A stretch of 37,432 nucleotides of DNA from an uncultured Pelagibacteraceae bacterium (GTDB lineage: Bacteria > Pseudomonadota > Alphaproteobacteria > Pelagibacterales > AG-422-B15), in contig CACLWE010000010.1 in assembly GCA_902610585.1 (NCBI GenBank), positions 1 through 37,432 on the forward strand, in the 5' to 3' direction. This document shows positions 23,431 to 31,152 of this stretch, piece by piece. The notes beneath the pieces were generated by a model. It saw only the letters and a list, made by a program, of their open reading frames with translations, did no database searches and was not told the origin of the DNA. Made by a program: the position numbers and the translations under genes. Positions within the stretch are counted from its first letter, which is position 1. Each line of letters opens with the position of its first letter.

Positions 23431-24564
23431 ATGGGTGTTTTATCTGGATATAAGATAATCGAATTATCAGGGATTGGGCCAGGGCCATTGTGTGGAATGT
23501 TGTTTGCCGATCTTGGTGCTGAGGTTATTCGTGTTGATAGAAAAAATACCGTTGTGCCTAATCAACAACCAAAATTTGATATTACAGGAAGAAGTAAGAA
23601 ATCTATTTGTTTAAATTTAAAGGATCCCGAGTCTAAAGAGGTTTTATTTAAATTAATTAAAAATGCAGACGCGCTAATAGAAGGTTATCGACCAGGGGTA
23701 ACTGAAAAACTAGGGATTGGACCTGAAGAATGTTTAAAACAAAATGAAAAGTTAGTTTATGGAAGAATCACTGGTTGGGGTCAAAATGGTCCTCTTGCAA
23801 AGGCAGCTGGTCACGATATTAATTATATCGCATTAGCAGGCGCTCTATATTCAATTTGGGGTGAAAATAAACCATCAATACCACTTAATTTAATTGGTGA
23901 TTATGGAGGAGGCACCATGTTTCTTGCATTCGGTGTATGCGCAGCTTTACTGTCAGCAAATAGAACGGGTAAAGGACAAGTAGTTGATGCCGCTATGATT
24001 GATGGAGTTTCGGTTCTTACATCAATATTTCATAGTTTATCTCAGTCAGGAGTATGGAATGTAAATAACAGAGGTAATAATTTATTTGATGGCGGCGCGC
24101 CCTTTTATCAAGTCTATGAGACAAAAGACAACATGCACGTCTCAATAGGTTCTTTAGAGCCTCAATTTTATCAACTCTTAATTGATAAATTAAATCTTGG
24201 TGATGAATTTAAAAATCAAATGCAATTAGATCAGTGGGATAATATGAAAAGTAAATTAGCTGAAATATTTAAAACCAAAACAAGGGATGAATGGGATGAA
24301 ATCTTTGAAGGGTCTGATGTTTGTTATTCACCAGTTCTCTCTATCGAAGAGGCAGCTAATCATAAACACATGAAGGCGCGTGATAATTTTGTAAATATTA
24401 ACGAAGTACGTCAACCATCACCAGCACCACGTTTTAGTGTTACGCCATCCGAAAAACCATCTCCTGCACCTGAAATTGGTCAAGATAACAAAAGCATAAT
24501 GCTTGATATTGGTTTTTCTGAGGAACAAATCAAAGAATTAGAAAATAAAGGAGTTCTATTATAG
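23431..24564 (+). CDS. Alpha-methylacyl-CoA racemase, CoA-transferase family III
   Basis: A 377-residue member of CoA-transferase family III (CaiB/BaiF), most like alpha-methylacyl-CoA racemase (AMACR/MCR). The start MGVLSGYKIIELSGIGPGPLCGMLFADLGAEVIRVDR is typical. Residues matching the racemase catalytic set are His128 (GHDINYIAL), Asp157 (IGDYGGG) and Glu230 (QVYETKDN). The role is probably epimerisation of 2-methylacyl-CoA in branched-chain lipid degradation. I prefer the ATG at 23431 to an upstream TTG at 23398 that would overlap mfd. Its stop shares a base with the GTG of yajQ. Confidence 0.87.
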   Translation: MGVLSGYKIIELSGIGPGPLCGMLFADLGAEVIRVDRKNTVVPNQQPKFDITGRSKKSICLNLKDPESKEVLFKLIKNADALIEGYRPGVTEKLGIGPEECLKQNEKLVYGRITGWGQNGPLAKAAGHDINYIALAGALYSIWGENKPSIPLNLIGDYGGGTMFLAFGVCAALLSANRTGKGQVVDAAMIDGVSVLTSIFHSLSQSGVWNVNNRGNNLFDGGAPFYQVYETKDNMHVSIGSLEPQFYQLLIDKLNLGDEFKNQMQLDQWDNMKSKLAEIFKTKTRDEWDEIFEGSDVCYSPVLSIEEAANHKHMKARDNFVNINEVRQPSPAPRFSVTPSEKPSPAPEIGQDNKSIMLDIGFSEEQIKELENKGVLL

Positions 24565-25049
24565 TGCCTAGTTTCGATGTTGTTAGTAGAGTTGAAATGC
24601 AGGAGGTTGATAATGCTATATCTAATTCAATGAAGGAAATTGGACAGAGATATGACTTTAAAGGTTCTGCTTCAAAGCTAGAGAGAACTGAGGGAGGGAT
24701 TATTTTATTATCTGAAGATGAAATGAAGGCTAAACAGGTATTAGATATTCTAATTTCAAATTTAATAAAACGTAACGTTGACCCAAAGGTAATAAAACTA
24801 AAATCATCTGAAAGTGCATCTGGCAATACAATCAGACAAAATTACGATTTATTAGAGGGTATTGATCAAGAGGTAGGTAAAAAAATTACAAAATTAATCA
24901 AAGAGTCAAAATTGAAAGTGCAAGCAAAAATTCAAGGAAATGAGCTGAGAATAAGTGGCGCAAAAAAAGACAATTTACAAGAAGCCATATCGAAAATTAA
25001 AGAGCTAAAATTAGAATTACCTCTTCAATATATTAATTTTAGAGACTGA
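24564..25049 (+). CDS. yajQ: YajQ family nucleotide-binding protein
   Basis: A 161-residue YajQ-family (UPF0234) protein. The N-terminus MPSFDVVSRVEMQEVDNAI and SMKEIGQRYDFKGSASKLE are nearly diagnostic, as is the C-terminal LPLQYINFRD. Members bind nucleic acid or nucleotides; a Xanthomonas homologue binds cyclic di-GMP. The cellular role here is not clear. The start codon is GTG, overlapping the TAG of the racemase gene by one base, which implies coupled translation. It converges on the DMT transporter gene. Confidence 0.92.
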   Translation: MPSFDVVSRVEMQEVDNAISNSMKEIGQRYDFKGSASKLERTEGGIILLSEDEMKAKQVLDILISNLIKRNVDPKVIKLKSSESASGNTIRQNYDLLEGIDQEVGKKITKLIKESKLKVQAKIQGNELRISGAKKDNLQEAISKIKELKLELPLQYINFRD

Positions 25050-25050
25050 G

Positions 25051-25998
25051 TTATCTTAACGGTTGGTCTGTTGTTATTTCTTGTTCTTTAATTTTCTCTC
25101 TGTAAAGAATAAAAATTCCTGCTGAAACAATAATTAATATTCCTATTATTGTTCTCAATGAAACAGTTTCACTCCAAATAAACCATCCCAATAGTACGGC
25201 CCAAATTAAAAATACATACTCAAACGGTGCAACAATATAAGGTTTGCCGTATCGATATGCGTTGAAAATAAATACAAAACCAAAAATTACACAAACACCA
25301 ACTAAAAATAACATCAAGAGAGTTGTTGTGTCATTGAATGACCAGTATCTAAATAAAAATTCTAAAATTTCATTTCCAGAATTATCCATATCTAAATAGA
25401 AACCAGTATAGGTAATTATGGGACATAAAATTATAGTAGCGATGTAAACATGAAGTGTTTGTGTGTAAACATTATCCTCATTTGAGGTATATTTTATTAT
25501 AATCATACTTCCTGAATATCCTGCAGCACATAGTATTGGAAATATCATAAATATATTAATGGTCTCGAAATCTGGTGAAACAATGAGCATTACACCTGCA
25601 AAACCATAAACAATTGTTAGCCATCTAATGATACCAACTTTTTCTTTCAGAAAAATAGATGAAAATATAGTTATAAAAAATGGTGCCGTAAAAAAAAGAG
25701 CGGTTGTAACTGCAAAAGACAAATACGCAAGACCAATATAATAAAATACGAACGCAAATATAAACATTATTGTTCTAAAGATTGTTAATTTTGGATAATG
25801 AGTTGTCCAAATTAGTTTTTGGCCTGTAAAATAAAAAAATAGTACAAGAAGAACAATAGCAATTACGCTTCTTGCAAACATGACCTGAAGTATTGATATG
25901 TCAACGGCTAATAACCTTACTGCAGTATCTTGAAATGCAAAAGCAGTCATGCCCATTAAAATATATGCTATTGCTAAAAAATTATTCTCTTTTGCCAT
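25051..25998 (-). CDS. EamA/DMT-family transporter
   Basis: A 315-residue membrane protein with ten predicted membrane segments and two EamA repeats. Repeat one includes GMTAFAFQDTAVRLL and ALFFTAPFFITIFSSIFLKEKVG; repeat two includes IFNAYRYGKPYIVAPFEYVFLIWAVLLGWFIWSE. Drug/metabolite transporters of this type usually export small molecules; the substrate is unknown. The gene is divergent from the BetA-like dehydrogenase, and the 47-bp repeat copy at 26002 begins 4 bases from its start codon, so that element probably overlaps its promoter. Confidence 0.85.
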   Translation of the reverse strand: MAKENNFLAIAYILMGMTAFAFQDTAVRLLAVDISILQVMFARSVIAIVLLVLFFYFTGQKLIWTTHYPKLTIFRTIMFIFAFVFYYIGLAYLSFAVTTALFFTAPFFITIFSSIFLKEKVGIIRWLTIVYGFAGVMLIVSPDFETINIFMIFPILCAAGYSGSMIIIKYTSNEDNVYTQTLHVYIATIILCPIITYTGFYLDMDNSGNEILEFLFRYWSFNDTTTLLMLFLVGVCVIFGFVFIFNAYRYGKPYIVAPFEYVFLIWAVLLGWFIWSETVSLRTIIGILIIVSAGIFILYREKIKEQEITTDQPLR

Positions 25999-26001
25999 TA
26001 A

Positions 26002-26048
26002 TAAAATATTAATACATAAGTTTTAGTAATAAAATATATTAATTGTTC
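26002..26048. repeat. 47-bp repeat, copy A, upstream of the BetA-like and DMT genes
   Basis: Matches 27800-27846 at 41 of 47 positions in the same orientation, including an uninterrupted first 20 bases (TAAAATATTAATACATAAGT). It holds two TAAAATATA/T units about 28 bases apart. It lies between the divergent DMT and dehydrogenase genes. Probably an operator shared by co-regulated promoters. Confidence 0.7.
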
Positions 26049-26116
26049 TATAAGATTTGATATTAAATAATCTGCTAGTCAAAAAATATTGTGCAGTATA
26101 AAAAAAGAAATTTATT

Positions 26117-27787
26117 ATGGTAAAAATTGATACTGAATACGACTATATCATTGTTGGCGCTGGATCTGCTGGCTGTGTATTAGCGAATAGATTGACCTCA
26201 AATTCAAAGAATAATGTCCTTCTTCTTGAAGCGGGTGGGGAAGACAAATCCTTAACTTTAAAAATGCCTGCTGCCGTTTTATCGAATCTTAAAAGTACTA
26301 AACACAATTGGGCATTTAAAGGTGAGCCAGAACCCGAGCTAAATGGTCGTCAACTTCAACATGACCGCGGTAAAACTCTTGGTGGCTCATCATCAATAAA
26401 TGGAATGGTCTATATAAGAGGAAACACTCTTGATTATGAGGGGTGGAGACAAATGGGATGCGATGGATGGGGATACGCAGATGTCTTGCCATATTTTAAG
26501 AAAATGGAATGTTACAGTGGAGGAGGCGACGATTTTCGAGGTGAGTCAGGTCCATTAAAGGTACATAGAAGCATTCCCAAAGACCCACTTTCACTGGCTT
26601 TTATTAATGCAGGAAAAGAAGCAGGATATAAAGAAACAGATGATATAAGCGGATTTTGCCAAGAAGGTTTTGGTATATTTGATCGGACAGTATTCAACGG
26701 TGAGCGATGGAGCGCATCAAAGGGTTACCTTGATCCGATACGTAATAGAAAAAATTTAACAATTTTAACAAATACGCTTGTTCGCAATTTAAATTTTAAA
26801 GATAACACAGCAGAAGGCATATGTTTTAAAAATAAAAATAATGAAATAGTAAATGTAAAGGCAAAAAAAGAAGTAATTCTGAGTGCTGGTGCAGTTGGAT
26901 CACCACACATACTTATGCTTTCAGGGATTGGACCGAAAGAGCATTTAGATTCAATAGGAGTTACTACATTAGCTGATTTACAGGGTGTTGGACAAAATCT
27001 TCAAGATCATCCTGATTTTATTATGAAATATAAATGCTTAAAACCTGTTTCACTTTGGCCAAAAACAAGGAGATTAAGTAGTATAGGATCTGGCATCCAA
27101 TGGCTATTAACTAAAGAGGGTATGTGTGCATCTAATCATTTCGATACTGTTGCATGTGTTAGATCAGCTCCTGGTGTTGAGTACCCTGACTTGCAATTAT
27201 GTATTTCACCAATTGCCATGAAAGACAACAGTTGGGAACTGCTTCAAGAACATGCATTTCAAGTTCATGTCGGTTTGATGCGAACTCACAGTCGTGGTAA
27301 GATCGAATTACGATCAAAAAATCCTGCTGATCCGCCTCGCATTCTTGTTAATTATCTCAAAGACAAACGTGATAGAGAATTGTTACGAAAGGGCATTCAT
27401 TTGGCGCGCGAACTACTTAACCAACCTGCTTTTTCAAACATAAAAGGTGATGAAATCTTTCCTGGTGAAAACTACAAATCAGATGACGAACTTGATGCAA
27501 AATTAAATTCCAACATTACGAGTCAATGGCACTTGTGCTGCACGGCACGCATGGGACTAAAAACAGATAAATATGCAGTTGTTGATAATCAAGGCAGAGT
27601 TCATGGTTTCAATAGTTTGCGAGTTGTTGATGCTTCAATTATGCCTTTTGCGACAAATGGAAATACAAATGCACCAACAATTATGATTGCTGAAAAAATA
27701 AGTGACAATATATTAGGTGGTAAGCCTCTGCCTCGAATAGAATTAAAAACTTGGCAAAATCCTAACTATCAGATGTATCAAAGGTAA
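26117..27787 (+). CDS. Choline-dehydrogenase-like GMC oxidoreductase (BetA-like)
   Basis: A 556-residue GMC flavoenzyme closest in form to choline dehydrogenase. The FAD-binding motif is IIVGAGSAGCVLANRLT, followed by the GMC signature GKTLGGSSSINGMVYIRGN. The second signature is GAVGSPHILMLSGIG, and the C-terminal segment is WHLCCTARMG...SLRVVDASIMPFATNGNTNAPTIMIAEKI with the catalytic His and Asn. Choline or another alcohol could be the substrate; betB and betI are not adjacent. It is divergent from the DMT transporter and preceded by the 47-bp repeat copy A. It is followed by copy B and a small ORF that may be co-regulated. Confidence 0.85.
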   Translation: MVKIDTEYDYIIVGAGSAGCVLANRLTSNSKNNVLLLEAGGEDKSLTLKMPAAVLSNLKSTKHNWAFKGEPEPELNGRQLQHDRGKTLGGSSSINGMVYIRGNTLDYEGWRQMGCDGWGYADVLPYFKKMECYSGGGDDFRGESGPLKVHRSIPKDPLSLAFINAGKEAGYKETDDISGFCQEGFGIFDRTVFNGERWSASKGYLDPIRNRKNLTILTNTLVRNLNFKDNTAEGICFKNKNNEIVNVKAKKEVILSAGAVGSPHILMLSGIGPKEHLDSIGVTTLADLQGVGQNLQDHPDFIMKYKCLKPVSLWPKTRRLSSIGSGIQWLLTKEGMCASNHFDTVACVRSAPGVEYPDLQLCISPIAMKDNSWELLQEHAFQVHVGLMRTHSRGKIELRSKNPADPPRILVNYLKDKRDRELLRKGIHLARELLNQPAFSNIKGDEIFPGENYKSDDELDAKLNSNITSQWHLCCTARMGLKTDKYAVVDNQGRVHGFNSLRVVDASIMPFATNGNTNAPTIMIAEKISDNILGGKPLPRIELKTWQNPNYQMYQR

Positions 27788-27799
27788 GTATTTAGATCG

Positions 27800-27846
27800 T
27801 AAAATATTAATACATAAGTATTAGTGTTAAAATATACTAATTACTC
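27800..27846. repeat. 47-bp repeat, copy B, upstream of the 102-residue gene
   Basis: Second copy of the element at 26002-26048. It contains a perfect palindrome TAATAC-ATAA-GTATTA at 27808-27823 and a nearby TTAGT/ACTAA inverted pair (27821-27825, 27836-27840). It lies 59 bases before the ATG of the small gene at 27905, where a promoter operator would be expected. Confidence 0.7.
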
Positions 27847-27904
27847 ACTCAAATTTCATGCCTAACATAAAGTCAATCAATAATTTTTTTACAAAGGAGA
27901 TCTT

Positions 27905-28213
27905 ATGTTACACATAAGCAAATGGGAAAGACAAGAAAATGCAAGCAGAGATAAACTGGGAACAGCTGCATTGAATTTATGTAAGGTTGCAAAAAGTACT
28001 GATGGAGTTCATTCAGCAAAGTTCTATTGGCCAAATCCAAATATGGTTGCATTCGTAGTTGAAGCTGAAACAGGCTCATGGGGAATTGGAGCTGAGCCTA
28101 CGGGTGAGGCAATGAAGGCATTTTTTGATTTAGGTGATGCCGCATCTTGCGTGATGGATGAAACATGGGTAGATGCTAGTCTTGGTCAAAAAAGGTCTGA
28201 TAGAGCAGTTTAA
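27905..28213 (+). CDS. 102-residue conserved-looking soluble protein, function unknown
   Basis: A 102-residue cytoplasmic protein I do not recognise. AAAGGAGA (27893-27900) lies 4 bases before the ATG, one of the best ribosome-binding sites in the window, so high expression is likely. Composition is ordinary, with alternating strand-like (VHSAKFYWPNPNMVAFVVEAE) and helix-like (TGEAMKAFFDLGDAA) parts, which could be a ferredoxin-like alpha/beta fold of the dimeric barrel type; this is a guess. The shared 47-bp upstream element links it to the BetA-like dehydrogenase. A tRNA gene follows on the other strand. Confidence 0.7.
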   Translation: MLHISKWERQENASRDKLGTAALNLCKVAKSTDGVHSAKFYWPNPNMVAFVVEAETGSWGIGAEPTGEAMKAFFDLGDAASCVMDETWVDASLGQKRSDRAV

Positions 28214-28223
28214 TTGAAATTCT

Positions 28224-28315
<92 letters not shown>

Positions 28316-28358
28316 CTTGAAGAAATTAATTTATTGAATTTATTATTTAAAACAATAA

Positions 28359-28757
28359 TTAATTTAGAAATCCAACCTTGCTGATTGTATATACAGTCAG
28401 TAGTGAAATTGCAGTGCAAAGTGCCATACCCCATGCGATATCTGAAATAACAATAGTCCAATTAAATACATTAAATACCGCTTTAACAGTTAATGCGTAT
28501 GTTGCATAAGTAGCAAGTCCGTACATAGCAGCTGGTACTATTACACTTGTTAATGAAGCATTCTTAAATGGTGCCACTACAAAATAAACAAGTCCGAGTA
28601 CAAATATTAGATAAAAAATTACAGCAGAAGTTATATCGAGATTAATTTTTAGATTATCTGGTAAATTTTTATTATAAATACGTACAACAAATGTTTGAAT
28701 ACCAATTGTATCAATTATCAAAAAGTAAAATAGGGTAGTCAAATAGAGTTTTATCAT
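28359..28757 (-). CDS. DUF2177 family membrane protein
   Basis: A 132-residue protein with four membrane segments matching DUF2177. Conserved features are an Asp in the first segment (FYFLIIDTIGIQ), YGLATYATYALTVKAVF in the third and SDIAWGMALCTAIS in the last. Function is unknown. I start at the ATG at 28757 (MIKLYL); a TTG two codons upstream is possible. The gene is divergent from the HPP-family gene with 14 bases between start codons, so their promoters must overlap or lie within the opposite gene. Confidence 0.8.
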   Translation of the reverse strand: MIKLYLTTLFYFLIIDTIGIQTFVVRIYNKNLPDNLKINLDITSAVIFYLIFVLGLVYFVVAPFKNASLTSVIVPAAMYGLATYATYALTVKAVFNVFNWTIVISDIAWGMALCTAISLLTVYTISKVGFLN

Positions 28758-28771
28758 AGACAATTAAGTTA

Positions 28772-29227
28772 ATGAATAAACAAGCTTTGATCAATGCATT
28801 ATTTAGTTCTTTAGGGGCTTTTGTATGCATTGGATTTTTAGCATATTTAAATTCATCAATTGAAGGCGCTATATGGCTTATACCTCCTTTTGGTGCATCA
28901 ATGGTTTTAGTCATGGCCGTTCATGAGAGTCCTTTAGCAAAACCAAAAAATTTAATACTAGGCCATATACTATCTTCACTATCTGGGGTAATTATTTTCT
29001 ATCTTCTTGGCAACACATTTGTATCATTAGGCTTAGGAGTGGCTTTAGCTGTTTTTGTAATGATGATAACTAATACCGTGCATCCACCAGCTGGAGCAAA
29101 TCCAATAATTGTAATATTAACTGGCCAGAGTATAAGCTTTGTTTTCTTACCTGTTGCAGTTGGGGCTTTTATAATTGTGGCTTTTGCTTACTTGTATAAC
29201 AAGCTTCTCAATAGAAATTATATTTAA
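28772..29227 (+). CDS. HPP family integral membrane protein
   Basis: A 151-residue protein with four membrane segments. It carries the family motif HPPAGANP, preceded by MMITNTVHPP, and WLIPPFGASMVLVMAVHESPLAKPKNLILGH in the N-terminal half, both standard for HPP proteins. Some HPP proteins transport nitrite in plastids and cyanobacteria; substrate and role here are not known. Its stop overlaps the convergent HTH gene by 4 bases. Confidence 0.85.
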   Translation: MNKQALINALFSSLGAFVCIGFLAYLNSSIEGAIWLIPPFGASMVLVMAVHESPLAKPKNLILGHILSSLSGVIIFYLLGNTFVSLGLGVALAVFVMMITNTVHPPAGANPIIVILTGQSISFVFLPVAVGAFIIVAFAYLYNKLLNRNYI

Positions 29228-29508
29228 GAAATTTTATTAAGCTTTTTTACTTCAGAGCAATACTGATCAATAAAAGCTGTTCTCATTGGGTTTGGAGGCA
29301 AGCGATCGAATTTAAAAGATTCAATGTTCTTTAATTGATTTGTAGAGATTTTTGTTTTTGAAGCGATGGTTTTTAAATCTATTGAGATAGATTTTCTTAA
29401 CTTTGAAATTTCCTTAATTTTATTTACTAACTCTTCGTCCATATCGGTTTTGCTGTTATCAAGTTTTTTATATGGCATGACAAACATTCCAGTTTCATTC
29501 TGTACCAT
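29224..29508 (-). CDS. Small RodZ-type helix-turn-helix protein
   Basis: A 94-residue protein with no membrane segment. Residues about 40-92 match the HTH_25 domain found at the N-terminus of RodZ: LKTIASKTKISTNQLKNIESFKFDRLPPNPMRTAFIDQYCSEV, where the pattern is A-x-x-T-K-I, L-x-x-I-E-x-x-x-F-x-x-L-P, then R-x-F-I-x-x-Y. Full RodZ has a membrane helix and periplasmic domain, both missing here. GGAG precedes the ATG at 29508 by 12 bases. It could be a reduced RodZ or a DNA-binding regulator. Confidence 0.6.
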   Translation of the reverse strand: MVQNETGMFVMPYKKLDNSKTDMDEELVNKIKEISKLRKSISIDLKTIASKTKISTNQLKNIESFKFDRLPPNPMRTAFIDQYCSEVKKLNKIS

Positions 29509-29536
29509 ATTAGTAATTTCTCCAAGTGTTTAATTG

Positions 29537-29561
29537 GTAGGTGCAGAAAAACCGCACCTAC
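29537..29561. other. Perfect hairpin of unknown role
   Basis: GTAGGTGC (29537-29544) and GCACCTAC (29554-29561) form an 8-bp stem with a 9-base loop, in a 133-base spacer between two minus-strand genes. It is GC-rich against its surroundings. No T-run follows on either strand, so it is not a classical terminator. It may be a leader structure for the HTH gene or part of a small RNA. Confidence 0.4.
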
Positions 29562-29641
29562 ATTGGGCTTTAGAATGATTATCTAATAATACGGTTTAAA
29601 ATTAAAGCTTATAAATACCCATTTTGGGTTATCTTAATGAT

Positions 29642-30832
29642 CTAAATTTTACTAGGACCTTCAAATAAAACGTCAGCATTTTTTAATCTATCAATTAACG
29701 TTGACCCCAGGCCAGTTGAAGTGGTTAAGACGCCTCCAGCATTGGTATTTGGCAGATTGTCTCTATTCAATGCAAGACATAGAGCGGACTCGCATATTAA
29801 TTTAGCTGTAGATTTATAACCGGGATCACCTTTGCAAAACATCCTCAATTTATATTTTTCGTTATTTTTATTTTTTCCGATAAAAATACTCTCAAACCAA
29901 CCATTTTCTCTTGTTTTTTTATCAGGTCCATTACCAGCTTTAGTAAATAATTTTCTAAAGAGACCACTTATTGGACTTATTAACATCAGCCCAAAAACAG
30001 CAAGTCCGGCTGTCACAAGAAATGCAGAACTGTATTTTTTTAACATCATATATTCTTGATATTTAAATTCACTTCCATAACTTGCCTGATTTTTATCATG
30101 GATTTCAGAGCTTCTTCTTACAACTCTAGTGTTTGCAATTGCCATAACAAAGGGCGCTGACCATAATTTAATATCATCGATGTATTTTATTTTGAAATTA
30201 TCCTTATTTTCAGAAATATTTTGAGTTTTTATATATTCCTTTGAATTGAGTAAAAATGGATGTCCCATTGAATATTTGCTTTTGTAGTAACGCATGGAAA
30301 ACGCACTTTCAATCGTGCCTCCACTTACACCTCCATTACCTCGATGGTAACCATCAATTCTCTGTAGCTCTTGATTGAGACTTCTTTGCAAGTAAAAGCA
30401 CCCAATATCTGATGGAATAGAGTCATAACCACATGATGGAATGATTTTTATTTGCTTTTTTTCTGCTGCTTCATGATGTTTATCAATAAGGTCACGCACC
30501 CAAATATTTTCCCCAGTAATGTCTAAATAATGAGTTCCAGCTTCAACGCATTGTGTAACTAAATTATTACTATACTTGTTAAATGGGCCAGCTAAAGATG
30601 CAATAACACGCGTTTTGGATGCAATTTTTAGTAAATTTTCACTATCTTCACTGTCTGCAATAAAATAATCAGGTTTACATTTACTATTATTGGATATGTT
30701 GACTAACTTATCCTCATTACGTCCCGCTATAGCCCAATTTAGGTCCCTATAGTTTTCATCTAAGTACTCAACAGCTAATCTTCCGGTAAAACCAGATGCC
30801 CCATAGATTATTAAATCGTATTCTCTATTCAT
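29642..30832 (-). CDS. Saccharopine-dehydrogenase-like NAD(P)-binding protein
   Basis: A 396-residue member of the saccharopine dehydrogenase-like group that includes trans-acting enoyl reductases. The Rossmann motif is IIYGASGFTGRLAVEYL, followed by WAIAGRNEDKL, VIASLAGPFNKYSNNLVTQCVEAGTHYLDITGE and SCGYDSIPSDIGCF, all typical of the group. The C-terminal KAGNGPDKKTRENGWFE and TGLGSTLIDRL segments also match. A membrane-like segment occurs near residues 270-290. These proteins are thought to reduce lipid-bound double bonds; the true substrate is unknown. It ends with a weak hairpin only. Confidence 0.85.
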   Translation of the reverse strand: MNREYDLIIYGASGFTGRLAVEYLDENYRDLNWAIAGRNEDKLVNISNNSKCKPDYFIADSEDSENLLKIASKTRVIASLAGPFNKYSNNLVTQCVEAGTHYLDITGENIWVRDLIDKHHEAAEKKQIKIIPSCGYDSIPSDIGCFYLQRSLNQELQRIDGYHRGNGGVSGGTIESAFSMRYYKSKYSMGHPFLLNSKEYIKTQNISENKDNFKIKYIDDIKLWSAPFVMAIANTRVVRRSSEIHDKNQASYGSEFKYQEYMMLKKYSSAFLVTAGLAVFGLMLISPISGLFRKLFTKAGNGPDKKTRENGWFESIFIGKNKNNEKYKLRMFCKGDPGYKSTAKLICESALCLALNRDNLPNTNAGGVLTTSTGLGSTLIDRLKNADVLFEGPSKI

Positions 30833-30871
30833 ATTTATGTAATATTTGCAAAATTATGTTAAAATTATCGT

Positions 30872-30955
30872 ATGTTAGACTGGATAATAGGTGGCCTAGT
30901 AACGATCTCATTCTTATATCTACTTTATTGGGCATTGACACTGATTTTTGCATAA
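30872..30955 (+). CDS. Possible 27-residue single-span membrane peptide
   Basis: An ORF from ATG 30872 to TAA 30955 encodes one hydrophobic helix with aromatic ends (MLDWIIGGLVTISFLYLLYW and a short tail). TAAAAT lies exactly 6 bases before the ATG, as at other apparent leaderless starts here. One base after its stop begins a second small ORF. It resembles single-helix accessory subunits such as KdpF or CydX in form only. It lies in a 320-base stretch with no larger gene. Confidence 0.42.
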   Translation: MLDWIIGGLVTISFLYLLYWALTLIFA

Positions 30956-30956
30956 A

Positions 30957-31079
30957 GTGATTGAATTTTTAATTTCATTATTTCAAGACCTGTCACTTAT
31001 ATTTTATGCATTTTCATTCATTATTTTGATTTTGATAGTGGGAGCGTATTTATTTAACTTTTTTAAAAATATTAAGTAA
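30957..31079 (+). CDS. Possible 40-residue single-span membrane protein
   Basis: An ORF starting GTG at 30957, one base after the stop of the 27-residue ORF, and ending TAA at 31079. An amphipathic N-terminus (VIEFLISLFQDLSLIFY) precedes a membrane helix (AFSFIILILIVGAYLFNFF) and a basic end (KNIK), the expected positive-inside arrangement. The tight spacing suggests coupled translation with the first ORF. No homology is recognised. The rest of the spacer, 31080-31140, is AT-rich with nothing else I can identify. Confidence 0.4.
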   Translation: MIEFLISLFQDLSLIFYAFSFIILILIVGAYLFNFFKNIK

Positions 31080-31152
31080 AATCAGTATATTATAATATTA
31101 TATTCAAAAAATACTTTAATACTAACTTTTATTAAAAATTTACATTATTAAA

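Noticed and set aside
31104-31135. Possible third copy of the 47-bp repeat (TTTAATACTAACTTTTATTAAAA)
   Set aside because: The match needs gaps and falls to what AT-rich sequence gives by chance.
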